DNA of 64,000 nt. Origin: Xenorhabdus mauleonii (lineage in GTDB: Bacteria > Pseudomonadota > Gammaproteobacteria > Enterobacterales > Enterobacteriaceae). Below are positions 32,020-41,098 of this stretch, in pieces. Where the stretch lies: positions 186,001-250,000 of the forward strand of contig NZ_FORG01000005.1 of the NCBI RefSeq assembly GCF_900113945.1. Direction: 5' to 3'. The position numbers were made by a program, and so were the translations under genes. Below the pieces are notes generated by a model. The model did not search any database, was not told the origin of the DNA, and was given only the letters and a program-made list of their open reading frames with translations. The number at the start of each line of letters is the position of its first letter. The first letter of the stretch is position 1.

Positions 32020-32068
32020 AACCTCAACTGACAGTTTTAGGTCTATCTAACAGGTGTTAGTTGAGGTT
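32020..32068. repeat. 14-bp inverted repeat
   Basis: AACCTCAACTGACA (32020-32033) and TGTTAGTTGAGGTT (32055-32068) are inverted copies with 13 of 14 pairs and a 21-base loop. It lies between lplA and the convergent AraC-type gene. It could act as a terminator for either gene, or be a small element end pair. Confidence 0.6.
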
Positions 32069-32126
32069 AATTTTAACAAAAAAGCAGAGCTGAAAGTTCG
32101 AAGACAGTGATTTGTTTCTTCTTCAA

Positions 32127-32492
32127 TTATTTCTCGCAATTGCTGAAAGCATTGTATTCAATCCGGTGGCTATCTGCCCTAAATTTAGCCGGTGTAGTAT
32201 TAAAATGTTTTTTAAAAATCCGGGTAAATGTAGCCTGAGAGCTGAAACCATATTGCAAAGCAATATCCAGGATTGGCAATTTATCTTCACGCAAAGATTT
32301 GGCTGCCTCATGAAGGCGGCGCTGACGGACATATTGTCCCAGTGTACATCCTTTCATCTCTTTAAATATGCGTTGTAGATGCCATTTTGAATAGCCACTT
32401 TTATGGGCAATAGTCTCTATTTTGATTCCTTCGGTTCGTTGAAGTTGGCCTTCTAGCCATCTCACAATATCGTTGATAACATTTTCTGACAT
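32127..32492 (-). CDS. MarA/SoxS-size AraC-family regulator
   Basis: From ATG 32492 the product is 121 residues, just two helix-turn-helix motifs without a ligand domain, like MarA, SoxS, RamA and Rob's N-terminus. IETIAHKSGYSKWHLQRIFKEMKG is the first HTH and ILDIALQYGFSSQATFTRIFKKHFNTTPAKFR the second, both near the family consensus. Such proteins activate stress and efflux genes and are controlled by their own level. This start is preferred over ATG 32507 because GGGAGG lies 5 bases upstream. I cannot say which paralogue it is, and no marR, soxR or ramR partner is adjacent. Confidence 0.85.
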   Translation of the reverse strand: MSENVINDIVRWLEGQLQRTEGIKIETIAHKSGYSKWHLQRIFKEMKGCTLGQYVRQRRLHEAAKSLREDKLPILDIALQYGFSSQATFTRIFKKHFNTTPAKFRADSHRIEYNAFSNCEK

Positions 32493-32749
32493 ATCTACCT
32501 CCCACATAGGTGGGTATTTGCTGAAAAGATAGCGATGTAAACAATAAACACAAATAGTAACTTAAGTTATTATGTGAGACATTTTAAGTGTTTCATTTTA
32601 ATCGTATACACAAAATGTGCTATTTTAGGATAATAAAAATCATACAGCGTTTGCTTTTCTCTTATGAAACAAGTGATAGCATCAGATGTTCATCAGTTTT
32701 TTACGTTAGTGGTATTATTGTCGCGTTGTAAATGATGAACGAGGCTGTA

Positions 32750-33370
32750 ATGCAATCTGATTTAACTTATTTAACCAGCAAGCTGGTTTTTTTTATTTTA
32801 TACGCACTGGTAATGGCTGGAGTGACAGGGTTACTGTTTTTGGATGTGAATTACCTACATAATGGTGTACAGGAAAATTCACTGACTGAAATTTTTCAGG
32901 AGCTGTTCTTACTGATTATTGCTGTTTTGTTGTTTTATGAGGCGAAAAAGAATTTAAAACTGCGTCCGGCATTGTGCTTAATGGCGGGCTTTTTTAGCAG
33001 TCTCTTAATTAGAGAATTAGACGCTTATTTTGATGATGTTTTCTTTCACGGAGCATGGTCATGGTTTGCTATTCCACTGTCTCTGGTTTGCATAGGATAT
33101 GCTTGTCTGAAAAGAAATCAGTCTCTTTCCGGCCTTGTCCATTTCACCCGCCATCAGAGTTATTCCATGATGGTATGTGGTTTGTTGTGCGTACTGGTGT
33201 TTTCCCGTCTATTTGGTATGGGAAGTTTATGGCAAGGATTGATGGATGAACATTTCAATCGGGCAGTCAAAAATATGGTTGAAGAAGGCTGTGAAATGTT
33301 AGGTTATTCGCTGTGCTTAATCGCCACGCTTTGGTATTTACCCTCCGCCCGTAAACAACGTCTTGAATAA
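32750..33370 (+). CDS. six-helix membrane protein, unknown
   Basis: This 206-residue hydrophobic protein starts at ATG 32750 with GAGG 5 bases upstream; ATG 32732 or 32735 would add six or five residues but has no ribosome site. Six helices are visible (FFILYALVMAGVTGLLFL, LFLLIIAVLLFYEA, ALCLMAGFFSSLLI, WFAIPLSLVCIGYACL, MMVCGLLCVLVFSRLFGM, LGYSLCLIATLWYL). Acidic/aromatic loops include RELDAYFDDVFFHGAWSW. I do not recognise the family. It is divergent from the AraC-type regulator over 240 bases, so regulation by it is possible. Confidence 0.7.
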   Translation: MQSDLTYLTSKLVFFILYALVMAGVTGLLFLDVNYLHNGVQENSLTEIFQELFLLIIAVLLFYEAKKNLKLRPALCLMAGFFSSLLIRELDAYFDDVFFHGAWSWFAIPLSLVCIGYACLKRNQSLSGLVHFTRHQSYSMMVCGLLCVLVFSRLFGMGSLWQGLMDEHFNRAVKNMVEEGCEMLGYSLCLIATLWYLPSARKQRLE

Positions 33371-33470
33371 AAAATAGCTGACTCAATAAATTAATGTGAT
33401 CAAATAATATCGATCTGATTGTTTTTTGTATTTGAGGTGGATTAGCTTTCAATCAGTTTAAATTAAAACT

Positions 33471-33509
33471 AAGGCAAATTTTGCAGGGACTGCAAAGCTT
33501 GCCTTTTTT
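33471..33509 (+). terminator. rho-independent terminator
   Basis: AAGGCAA (33471-33477) pairs with TTGCCTT (33499-33505), enclosing an inner TTTGCA/TGCAAA pairing, and ends in a T-run. It follows the six-helix membrane protein gene by 100 bases. Confidence 0.7.
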
Positions 33510-33595
33510 ACGTTATCCATTTTTATTCATTTACTGGCCTGAAAATCCCTGCCAGCAGTATATGTTCCGAGGAACAGAGAAAGAGTGACTGTTTT

Positions 33596-34390
33596 CTATT
33601 GTCGGAGATAAACTTGTGGTTGATGAGTTTCAGGATGTTGGGTAACTCCTAAATCTGCCTGATACCACTGTTTGAGAATATCGTCACGCAACACATCCTG
33701 TGGCGTGCCTGTTGCCACTAATTTTCCTTTGTGCAGCAGGATAATCTTATCGGCATACAGTGCCGCCAGATTCAAGTCATGCAACACACAGCAGACGGCA
33801 AGGGGAGATTGCCGTGTTAGTCGGTGAACTAACCGCAATGTATGTTGTTGATGATAAAGATCCAGTGCGGAAGTCGGTTCATCTAAAAACAGACACGATT
33901 CTGTGGGTTCTGGGTGCCAAAGCTGTGCCAAAACCCTTGCCAGTTGCACTCGTTGTTGCTCCCCTCCGGACAGTTGTTGGTAATTCCTATTTCTCAACTC
34001 TTCACATTCGGTCAACGCAATAGCTTCATCAATGGCAGTTTTCTTGTGACTGTTTTCATGGGGAACACGCCCCATGGCGATAACATCTTCTACGCTGAAC
34101 GAAAATGACAGAGAGCTGTATTGCTTCATTACAGCACGCGTACGCGCCAGTTGCTGAGTCGGCCACTGAGAAATAGGGATGCCTTTCAATAAACACTCAC
34201 CTGAGTGTGGAGGATTGTATCCTGTTAATAGCCGCAAAAGCGTGGATTTTCCTGCACCATTCGGGCCAATAATCGCAACAACTTCACCCTGACGAATAGA
34301 AAGTGAAACATCTTTGATTATTTGCTGTTGGCCGATGAAATAATTTAAATTTCTGGCTTCAATTAAACTATCAGACATAACAGGTTTCAT
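33596..34390 (-). CDS. hmuV: haemin ABC transporter ATPase HmuV
   Basis: This 264-residue ABC ATPase has Walker [10 protein letters not shown] (42-50), signature [19 protein letters not shown] (the haem-importer form with a following LWHP) and Walker [13 protein letters not shown]. It powers the HmuU permease. It is last in hmuRSTUV and starts on the stop of hmuU (TAATG overlap); a second ATG four codons in is possible. Confidence 0.95.
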   Translation of the reverse strand: MKPVMSDSLIEARNLNYFIGQQQIIKDVSLSIRQGEVVAIIGPNGAGKSTLLRLLTGYNPPHSGECLLKGIPISQWPTQQLARTRAVMKQYSSLSFSFSVEDVIAMGRVPHENSHKKTAIDEAIALTECEELRNRNYQQLSGGEQQRVQLARVLAQLWHPEPTESCLFLDEPTSALDLYHQQHTLRLVHRLTRQSPLAVCCVLHDLNLAALYADKIILLHKGKLVATGTPQDVLRDDILKQWYQADLGVTQHPETHQPQVYLRQ

Positions 34391-35391
34391 TATAAACGTC
34401 TCCCGGATGGTTTAAGGATAAGCCATAAAAAATAGGGAGCGCCGATCAAACCAGTGATAAGTCCTACTGGCATTTCAGCAGGGGAAACTAATGTACGGGC
34501 CAGTGTATCGGCGGTTAATAAAAGGCATGCCCCACCAAGAGCAGAGATTGGCAGCAGCCAAGTATGATCACCACCAAACCGAAGTCTGACAAGATGCGGG
34601 ATAACCAAGCCGATAAACCCAATGATCCCAGTCAATGCAACAGAACACCCAATCAACAGAGCGCTGAGTAACAATAATTGATACTTAGTACGGCGAACAT
34701 TGACACCTAAATAATGAGCTTCTTCATCACCCAATTGCAGTAAATTGAGTTTTCGCGATTGACTGAAGGCCAGTATGCAAACAGGGATGATAAGTGACGC
34801 AGCAATAAGTAAGGTTGGCCATTCAATTCGACTCAGTGAACCCATCATCCAAATAGTGAACTGACGTAATTGCTGATCGTTACTGATATAACTTAAAACA
34901 CCAATAAATGATGCACAAAGTGCATTAATGGCAATACCTGCAAGCAATAACTTAGACAAGCTGCCGTGGTTATATTTCCCAAGGGAAAAGATTAGCAGCG
35001 AAACCAGCAGGCTGCCGATAAAGGCTGCAATAATGTGGCTGTATAAGGCAATACCGGCAAAAAATGTAATAGGTTGAACAATCGCTACGGCTACCATCAA
35101 CGCAGCGCCACTGCTGATCCCTAATAAGCCGGGATCAGCGAGGGGATTGCGGAACAGACCCTGCATTATGGCGCCTGATACAGCCAAGGCACACCCAACA
35201 AGGATTGCCAATAAAATTCTTGGTAACCGGATATTTAGCCAAATTTGCCACTGTGGGTCATCCAAAGAGGATTCCCACAGAGTTTTGAAAGAAAGCGGCA
35301 ATGCCCCCAGATTGGCTGAACTAATTGCTAAAAATATCAGCAGAATACTCAGTACTATTAAGCCAATAGCGGGGGATTGAGAACGACTCAT
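34390..35391 (-). CDS. hmuU: haemin ABC transporter permease HmuU
   Basis: The 333-residue FecCD-type permease has about ten helices and the family blocks [40 protein letters not shown] and [16 protein letters not shown]. It forms the haem channel with HmuV. It resembles the BtuC of this window in fold but is clearly distinct in sequence. It overlaps the hmuT stop by 4 bases (ATGA). Confidence 0.95.
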   Translation of the reverse strand: MSRSQSPAIGLIVLSILLIFLAISSANLGALPLSFKTLWESSLDDPQWQIWLNIRLPRILLAILVGCALAVSGAIMQGLFRNPLADPGLLGISSGAALMVAVAIVQPITFFAGIALYSHIIAAFIGSLLVSLLIFSLGKYNHGSLSKLLLAGIAINALCASFIGVLSYISNDQQLRQFTIWMMGSLSRIEWPTLLIAASLIIPVCILAFSQSRKLNLLQLGDEEAHYLGVNVRRTKYQLLLLSALLIGCSVALTGIIGFIGLVIPHLVRLRFGGDHTWLLPISALGGACLLLTADTLARTLVSPAEMPVGLITGLIGAPYFLWLILKPSGRRL

Positions 35392-36206
35392 TGCACTTGC
35401 TCCGCTGCTTCACGGACTTTTTTCATTACGGCAGGCGTCTGCAATCCAAATCCAAGCAGACCCATTTCATCTACAACAACGACCTGCTTTTTCATACCGG
35501 CAGGTGTGAAATTCAGCCCCGGAAGTTGCCAGACTTTATCAATACCACCTAAGGTTTTTAGCCCCTCAGTGCTGATCAGCAGCAAGTCTGGTTTGCTGGC
35601 AATGACACCTTCTTGGGACAAAGGACGATACCCCTGAAAACCTTGCATGGCATTTTTCGCACCAATGGCACGGATCATTTGATCTGCTGCTGTTTGTTGA
35701 CCGGCAGCCATTGGATTGAGGCCACCGTGGCTCATAATGAAGATTACTTTGGTGGGAATATCTGACGTGGTGATGTCAGCTAATTGCTGGCGGTATTGGG
35801 CAACTAACTCTTCGCCACGTTTTTTCTGATTGACCGCCTTGGCGACGGTCATGATTTTAGCAGGAACGGCTTCTAACGAGGTTTCGCTGGTCACTTTAAT
35901 GACTTTTACACCGGCATCTTCGACTTGCTTGAGTGCCAGAGAAGGCTGAGCCGATTCACTTGCAATCACCAGTGATGGGCGCATGGATAAAATTCCTTCG
36001 GAATTAAGCATTCTCATATACCCGATATCAGGCAGAGAAAGCAATTCCTTCGGATTCAGGCTGGTACTATCCCTTGCGACAACATTCTGTCCTTCGCCAA
36101 GTGCAAAAACAATTTCAGACACATCGCCACCAATTGTTACAATGCGTTCAGCAGAGAATGCACTGGAAGAGATGGCAAGCATAAATGTTAGAAGCCATTT
36201 TTTCAT
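35388..36206 (-). CDS. hmuT: periplasmic haemin-binding protein HmuT
   Basis: From ATG 36206 the protein has 272 residues, beginning with a signal peptide (MKKWLLTFMLAISSSAFSAERIV). The class III binding-protein body includes GGDVSEIVFALGEG, PDIGYMRMLNSEGILSMRPSLV and GLNPMAAGQQTAADQMI. It carries haem from the receptor to HmuUV. The ATG overlaps the hmuS stop as ATGA, which decides this start over an upstream TTG at 36215. Confidence 0.93.
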   Translation of the reverse strand: MKKWLLTFMLAISSSAFSAERIVTIGGDVSEIVFALGEGQNVVARDSTSLNPKELLSLPDIGYMRMLNSEGILSMRPSLVIASESAQPSLALKQVEDAGVKVIKVTSETSLEAVPAKIMTVAKAVNQKKRGEELVAQYRQQLADITTSDIPTKVIFIMSHGGLNPMAAGQQTAADQMIRAIGAKNAMQGFQGYRPLSQEGVIASKPDLLLISTEGLKTLGGIDKVWQLPGLNFTPAGMKKQVVVVDEMGLLGFGLQTPAVMKKVREAAEQVQ

Positions 36207-37276
36207 GCTATGCAAGTTTCCTGTTCTGGTTGTAATTTAGGCAGGGCACTAATTTGATCACGCCACTGAGCCTGCTCAGAAGTTCCTTCGGTACGTTGGC
36301 CGTACAATTGTGCGATTTGGTTGCCATTAGCATCAAACAATTCCAGGCTGGTAACGAAACCATCAGTTGTTGGTTTGCGGGTTACCCAACTTTCCGCAAT
36401 GGCGCTTTCAATCAGATGCAACGTGAAGTGACGATTGAAAATATTGATCCATTTCTGATCAGAATTCTCTTCCTGATAAGGCATCAAACGTTCCAGCTTG
36501 CCAGTAAAAATCTGAATACAGCCACGGTTTCCGACGAAAACCATAATTTCATTCTGATCTTTATGCGCTATTTCAACAAGTTGAGATAATGCTGAATTAT
36601 CTACACGATATGCCAAATCATCTTTCACTGCATTGAAAATTTGTTGACGGTTCAGATTGTGGCGTTTCATCATAATGAAAAACTGATGTACATCAGTCAT
36701 GGCACGCCATTCATCATCCAACTGAACTTGCAGTTGTTCTGTCATTGCAGCATGTTCAGGCACTTCTTCTGGTTGGATAACCAACTCAGGGTTTTCATCG
36801 GTCTGGTATTTTTCAATCAGTGCGTCCCATGCCGCCATATCAGTTTTGTTGGTGGTATAGACTTTATGCAGGGCATCACCTTGGCGATCAAAGAATTGAA
36901 TGCTGTGACGCATACCGTTCTTGGCAGGTTCTACCAGAGAAAAAACACTGCTCCAGTGATCGAAGAACAGACGCAGATCCAGCTCACGAGGATTGAGGAT
37001 CAACCCGACATGTTCGCTGAATTTGGTATTTTCGTAACGGCCAATGTGCTCATGAACAGCAAAATCATTACGGGTAATCGCCTTGGTTTCACCAACAACC
37101 GCCAATTCCTGCAGCAGGGTAGGAGCATCAACGTTCAGACGTTTTGCATCAATGCCGACACGGCTATGCAATAACTCTCCTTCGCTGACATTGAGGTAAG
37201 CAGCCAGATCACGTGCGTATTTAGCTTTGTTATCTGCTTTGGCTTGTTGGTAACGTTCATAAAGTGATTGAGTCAC
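36203..37276 (-). CDS. hmuS: haemin-degrading factor HmuS
   Basis: The 357-residue cytoplasmic protein has two tandem HemS/ChuX-type halves: an N-terminal one with YLNVSEGELLHSRVG and EHIGRYENTKFSEHVGLILNPRELDLRLFF, and a C-terminal one with QLVEIAHKDQNEIMVFVGNRGCIQIFTGKLERL. Members bind and degrade imported haem to release iron. It follows hmuR by 76 bases, with GGAG upstream of the start, and overlaps hmuT. Confidence 0.94.
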   Translation of the reverse strand: MTQSLYERYQQAKADNKAKYARDLAAYLNVSEGELLHSRVGIDAKRLNVDAPTLLQELAVVGETKAITRNDFAVHEHIGRYENTKFSEHVGLILNPRELDLRLFFDHWSSVFSLVEPAKNGMRHSIQFFDRQGDALHKVYTTNKTDMAAWDALIEKYQTDENPELVIQPEEVPEHAAMTEQLQVQLDDEWRAMTDVHQFFIMMKRHNLNRQQIFNAVKDDLAYRVDNSALSQLVEIAHKDQNEIMVFVGNRGCIQIFTGKLERLMPYQEENSDQKWINIFNRHFTLHLIESAIAESWVTRKPTTDGFVTSLELFDANGNQIAQLYGQRTEGTSEQAQWRDQISALPKLQPEQETCIA

Positions 37277-37352
37277 AGTTACTAGCTCCTTAAAAACACT
37301 GCGTTAAAAATAAATTTAGTCTTAAAGTAATCTTATTGAGGTGCTGCTATTT

Positions 37353-39419
37353 TTACCACTGGTAGCTGACAAACAGTTTAGCGCTGCGGCCATTCTGCGG
37401 TGCTCCCTGTGATGAGTAATATTCTTTATCAAAGGCGTTAGCCAATACGACAGAGGTAGTTAATCCTTTTAGTGCGTCTTCACCGTGATAGCTGACATAG
37501 AAATCATTGACACCATAACCTGCGTATTGAGTAGAATTTCTCTGCCCATTTTTTCCTTTAAAATTAGTGCCCTGAGTAAATTTACCGATCCACCCAATGG
37601 AAAAACCGCTTCTGGACAGAGGAATATCTAAAGTACTGGTGAAGGAATCTGGGCTAAGTGCATCTATAGATTCGCCGGTTTCATCGTTTTTGCCGGTGGT
37701 ACGGTTATAGGCGAGATCCCAAATGAATAGGTCCGAATTATATGTCATAGAGACATCCCAACCCCAGATTTTGGCTTTAGGAATATTGAATGATGTGGTG
37801 AATCTCATGTCAGGCGTTACTGTGGCAGAGATGTAATCTTTCGCCTTGGTATCAAAATAACTGGCTTTGAATTTCAGTCCATCATTGTTAGCGAAAAGAT
37901 CATCAAAACGCAGTCCGAAGCCATATTCCAGCGTCTCATTGCTTTCAGGACGTAAATTAGGGTTTGGTTTCCAATAGTTAGTGAGTCCTGGGCGATCTTC
38001 TTTAGGAGGTATATAAAAATGTTTTGAATCGTTATACATTTCTCCCATAGTTGGCGCACGGAATGCCTGAGAATAGGAAGCAAACAACATCGACCAATCT
38101 GTCGGAGTTATGCTGATAGCACCTTTTGATGACCACTTATCGGCACTGATATCGTTATATTTGCTATTTGAAGCTTTGTAATTGTCGTAGCGGGTGCCTG
38201 CAATCAATGAAACAGGCAAATCACGCAGGGTGATTTCATCTTGAAGCCAACCAGATGCAAAACGAATATCGGCATTAGGGAAACTCTCTGTATTGCCACT
38301 CGGTTTTTGTTTCTGTTTGTAAGTTTCACCGCCGTAAGTCAATTGGTGGGCGGCAAAAGTATTCACCCCAAAATGGGAGCGGTTTTCTAATTTCAAACCA
38401 TAAGTTTCTTGTTTTCGGCCTTCAAAGCCATTATTTTTGGTTTTGGCATTAATATTAATGTCAGAATAATAGGTATCAGCCCTGAGATTTAACCAACTGT
38501 AATTTGAAGGGTTAAATTGATAAGTCAACTGGGCATCACGCTGTGCTGTAGTACGGTCTGTCCGTTGACTATCATTGAGGTAAGTGATGTCCTGAGGATT
38601 TTTGGGTTCATGCGCTTCATTGCGATAATAACGCAAATTGCCGCTGAGTGTTTGGCTGTCAGTTATTTTCCAAGAGCCCTTGGTCAGAATATTACCGATG
38701 CTTTCATCATTACGGCCTTGTAACCCGCCGCCATACCGAATATTACCGACATCCCGGGTAGCAAATGACAATAAACCATCAAATTGTTCTGTTCTGCCAA
38801 ATGCAGAACCACCAAATCCGAGGCTATGGTCGCCGCTTCCGGCACGATTAAATACACGGAAACCCGCATTTTGGCCGTCTTCCAACAAATCGGCGGCATC
38901 GACTGTCTGATAGGCGATAACACCTCCCAGGGCGCCGCTGCCATATAATAAGGCAGACGGGCCGCGAACGACTTCAGTTTGTTTAATTAAGGCAGGATCG
39001 AGGAATACACCATTAAGGTGTCCGGTATCCGTTCCTTGTCGAATACCATCAACAAGCGTCAAAACACCACTTTTAGAATAGCCGCGCAGACTGATGTCCT
39101 GCCCATTGGCACGTTCAGTGCCAGAAATATGAATACCCGGAATATTACGCAGCAAATCATTTGCACTGCCTGCAACTCGACTATTGGCAGAATTGTTTTC
39201 AATGACCGTCACCATCATTGGAGCTTCAAAACTGTCACGTTGATTGCCTGTGGCATACACAGTTATTGTGTCCCCAGATGATTTGCCTTTTTCGGCATGC
39301 GTCGTTTTGGTATGTGCTGGCTCGGAAGGTATTGTCGCCGCATTCGCAGAAGCTAAACTTGCGAAGATGACTACTGTTAATGTAGACAGCTTTAGGTTTG
39401 GCGATTTAATTCGGGTCAT
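37353..39419 (-). CDS. hmuR: TonB-dependent haemin receptor HmuR
   Basis: From ATG 39419 (GGAG 10 bases upstream) the receptor has 688 residues. A signal peptide ends near NAA; a TonB box-like DTITVYATG follows. The plug (about 50-165) contains LLRNIPGIHISG, GVLTLVDGIRQG and VVRGPSALLYGSGALGGVI. The 22-strand barrel carries the haem-receptor pair FRAPTMGEMY and NPNLRPE and ends in an aromatic residue (SYQW). It imports haem across the outer membrane with TonB energy. An upstream TTG start (39428) would place the ribosome site too close. Confidence 0.95.
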   Translation of the reverse strand: MTRIKSPNLKLSTLTVVIFASLASANAATIPSEPAHTKTTHAEKGKSSGDTITVYATGNQRDSFEAPMMVTVIENNSANSRVAGSANDLLRNIPGIHISGTERANGQDISLRGYSKSGVLTLVDGIRQGTDTGHLNGVFLDPALIKQTEVVRGPSALLYGSGALGGVIAYQTVDAADLLEDGQNAGFRVFNRAGSGDHSLGFGGSAFGRTEQFDGLLSFATRDVGNIRYGGGLQGRNDESIGNILTKGSWKITDSQTLSGNLRYYRNEAHEPKNPQDITYLNDSQRTDRTTAQRDAQLTYQFNPSNYSWLNLRADTYYSDININAKTKNNGFEGRKQETYGLKLENRSHFGVNTFAAHQLTYGGETYKQKQKPSGNTESFPNADIRFASGWLQDEITLRDLPVSLIAGTRYDNYKASNSKYNDISADKWSSKGAISITPTDWSMLFASYSQAFRAPTMGEMYNDSKHFYIPPKEDRPGLTNYWKPNPNLRPESNETLEYGFGLRFDDLFANNDGLKFKASYFDTKAKDYISATVTPDMRFTTSFNIPKAKIWGWDVSMTYNSDLFIWDLAYNRTTGKNDETGESIDALSPDSFTSTLDIPLSRSGFSIGWIGKFTQGTNFKGKNGQRNSTQYAGYGVNDFYVSYHGEDALKGLTTSVVLANAFDKEYYSSQGAPQNGRSAKLFVSYQW

Positions 39420-39485
39420 GTAAGTCAATCTCCATGTTGAAACGGCATTTTAATCAACACAAATAGTCAGGTAGCTCGCTGATAT

Positions 39486-39715
39486 TCAACGGGCAGGCTT
39501 ACTGGTTTTTGAGTGTGTCAGAATAAATTTGCTGAGTTTGGTCGGATATACTGGAAAAATTTGTTTTGGCAGCAAGTCTTCATTGCATACAATTTCCCCA
39601 GAAATGGCTGACTACTGATGCAATTGCTTGCCGCAGTGATGCTGAATAGATCAGGATGAGTCTGCTGTTGTAGAGAATTAATGTAATTGAATGGGTAATG
39701 CTCTAATTTTTCCAT
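39486..39715 (-). pseudogene. hemP: HemP/YdiE family gene broken by a one-base frameshift
   Basis: The frame from ATG 39715 includes SSQPFLG, the HemP/YdiE signature also written SSQTLLG in E. coli. It then drifts out of frame at the T-run that appears as AAAAA at 39555-39559 on the plus strand. Adding one base there gives a 76-residue product with FPVYPTKLSKFILT in place of the family ending YxLRxTxxGKLxLT, aligning without gaps from SSQ to the end. The middle has also lost the usual acidic/His residues. Position agrees: ydiE is next to aroH in E. coli, and hemP heads the haem operon in Yersinia. A sequencing error cannot be excluded. Confidence 0.7.
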
Positions 39716-39740
39716 ACCAAAAGTGAACAGTAATTATTCT

Positions 39741-39759
39741 AATATTGAGAATAATTATC
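39741..39759 (-). promoter_or_regulatory. Fur-like box upstream of hemP-hmuRSTUV
   Basis: On the minus strand GATAATTATTCTCAATATT matches the Fur consensus at 14 of 19 positions. It lies 26 bases before the hemP start codon, in a strongly AT-rich promoter region. Confidence 0.65.
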
Positions 39760-39851
39760 GTTTCAACAAAGACTAACTTCAAGCTATTTTTTTCTATACC
39801 TAAAATTATGTATTAATTGACTGATTTTAGGTGTTTTATTTTTGATATTGG

Positions 39852-39879
39852 CTGGCTCCTATGGGGAAATAGGAGCCAG
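39852..39879. terminator. terminator hairpin after aroH
   Basis: CTGGCTCCTAT (39852-39862) and ATAGGAGCCAG (39869-39879) form a perfect 11-bp stem with a 6-base loop, 15 bases past the aroH stop. A long T-run is lacking. Confidence 0.65.
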
Positions 39880-39893
39880 AATAAAGAAAGGAT

Positions 39894-40940
39894 TCAGGAA
39901 CGGCTTTCGATGGCATCTGCAAGAATACTGATAAATTGTTCCGTATCTTGCCAGCCAAGGCATGGATCAGTGATGGATTGCCCGTAAGTTAAGGGCTCTC
40001 CGTGGATCACTTTTTGTGTTCCTTCAACCAAGAAGCTTTCAGCCATAACACCGGCAATGGCAGTGGAACCAGCTTTAATTTGTTCACTGATATCCCTGGC
40101 AATATCCAGTTGACGGCGGTGGATTTTCTGGCAATTAGCATGGCTGCAATCAACAATCAGACGTTCTGGCAAATGCTGTTCGCGTAATTTATGGCAAGTT
40201 TCTGCAATATCTTCAGCACCGTAATTCGGTTTTTTCCCGCCACGCATAATAATATGGCCGTAGGGGTTCCCGTTGGTTTGATAAATGGTCATTTGACCAT
40301 TCTTATCAGGAGACAAGAACATGTGTTTGGCACGTGCGGCGCGTATAGCGTCAATGGCGATGAGTGTATTGCCATCCGTGCCATTTTTAAAACCTACAGG
40401 GCATGAGAGGGCGGAGGCCATTTCCCGATGAATCTGGCTTTCGGTGGTTCTGGCTCCAATCGCCCCCCAACTAATTAAATCGGCAATGTATTGACCTGTC
40501 ACCATGTCCAGAAATTCTGTCGCAGTAGGTACACCCAACTCATTAATATCAATCAATAGCTTACGAGCAAGAGAGATGCCTTTATTGACTTGGCATGAGC
40601 CATCTAACATTGGGTCAGAAATCAAACCTTTCCAGCCAACCACGGTTCGCGGCTTCTCGAAATAGGTTCTCATTACAATTTCCAGACTATGCTGGTATTT
40701 TTCACGTAAAACGCTCAGGCGGGAAGCGTAGTCAATGGCGGCATCAACATCATGGATAGAGCAGGGGCCAATGATGACAAGCAGGCGTTGGTCATCACCT
40801 GCCAAAATTGATTCAATACGCTTACGTGACAATGTCACATTCTGCAGGCTCTTTTCTGATACAGGATATTGTTCAGCAAGTGCTTTAGGTGTGATTAGGC
40901 TATCAATGCGGTGCGTTCTTAACTCATCTGTTTTGTACAT
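39894..40940 (-). CDS. aroH: Trp-type DAHP synthase
   Basis: The 348-residue class I DAHP synthase has exactly the E. coli AroH length and is closest to it: MYKTDELRTHRIDSL, VIIGPCSIHD, MRTYFEKPRTVVGWKGLISDP, SWGAIGARTTESQ and PVGFKNGTDG. It condenses PEP and erythrose-4-phosphate at the head of the shikimate pathway; AroH is the Trp-sensitive isoenzyme. Its neighbours ppsR and hemP/ydiE match the E. coli order, supporting AroH over AroF or AroG. I did not find a convincing TrpR operator upstream. Confidence 0.93.
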   Translation of the reverse strand: MYKTDELRTHRIDSLITPKALAEQYPVSEKSLQNVTLSRKRIESILAGDDQRLLVIIGPCSIHDVDAAIDYASRLSVLREKYQHSLEIVMRTYFEKPRTVVGWKGLISDPMLDGSCQVNKGISLARKLLIDINELGVPTATEFLDMVTGQYIADLISWGAIGARTTESQIHREMASALSCPVGFKNGTDGNTLIAIDAIRAARAKHMFLSPDKNGQMTIYQTNGNPYGHIIMRGGKKPNYGAEDIAETCHKLREQHLPERLIVDCSHANCQKIHRRQLDIARDISEQIKAGSTAIAGVMAESFLVEGTQKVIHGEPLTYGQSITDPCLGWQDTEQFISILADAIESRS

Positions 40941-41098
40941 ATACTTTTACTTTCTCGAATTCTACTTCACATTGAAACAGTATCTGGAATGACTGAAATC
41001 ACAATAACTCAACTTCCAGCAAATTCAACAGACAATTAATGATATTTATGCGAGAAAGTATCGTGAATAATTATTGTGAAATTTATAGGGTTTTCCAA

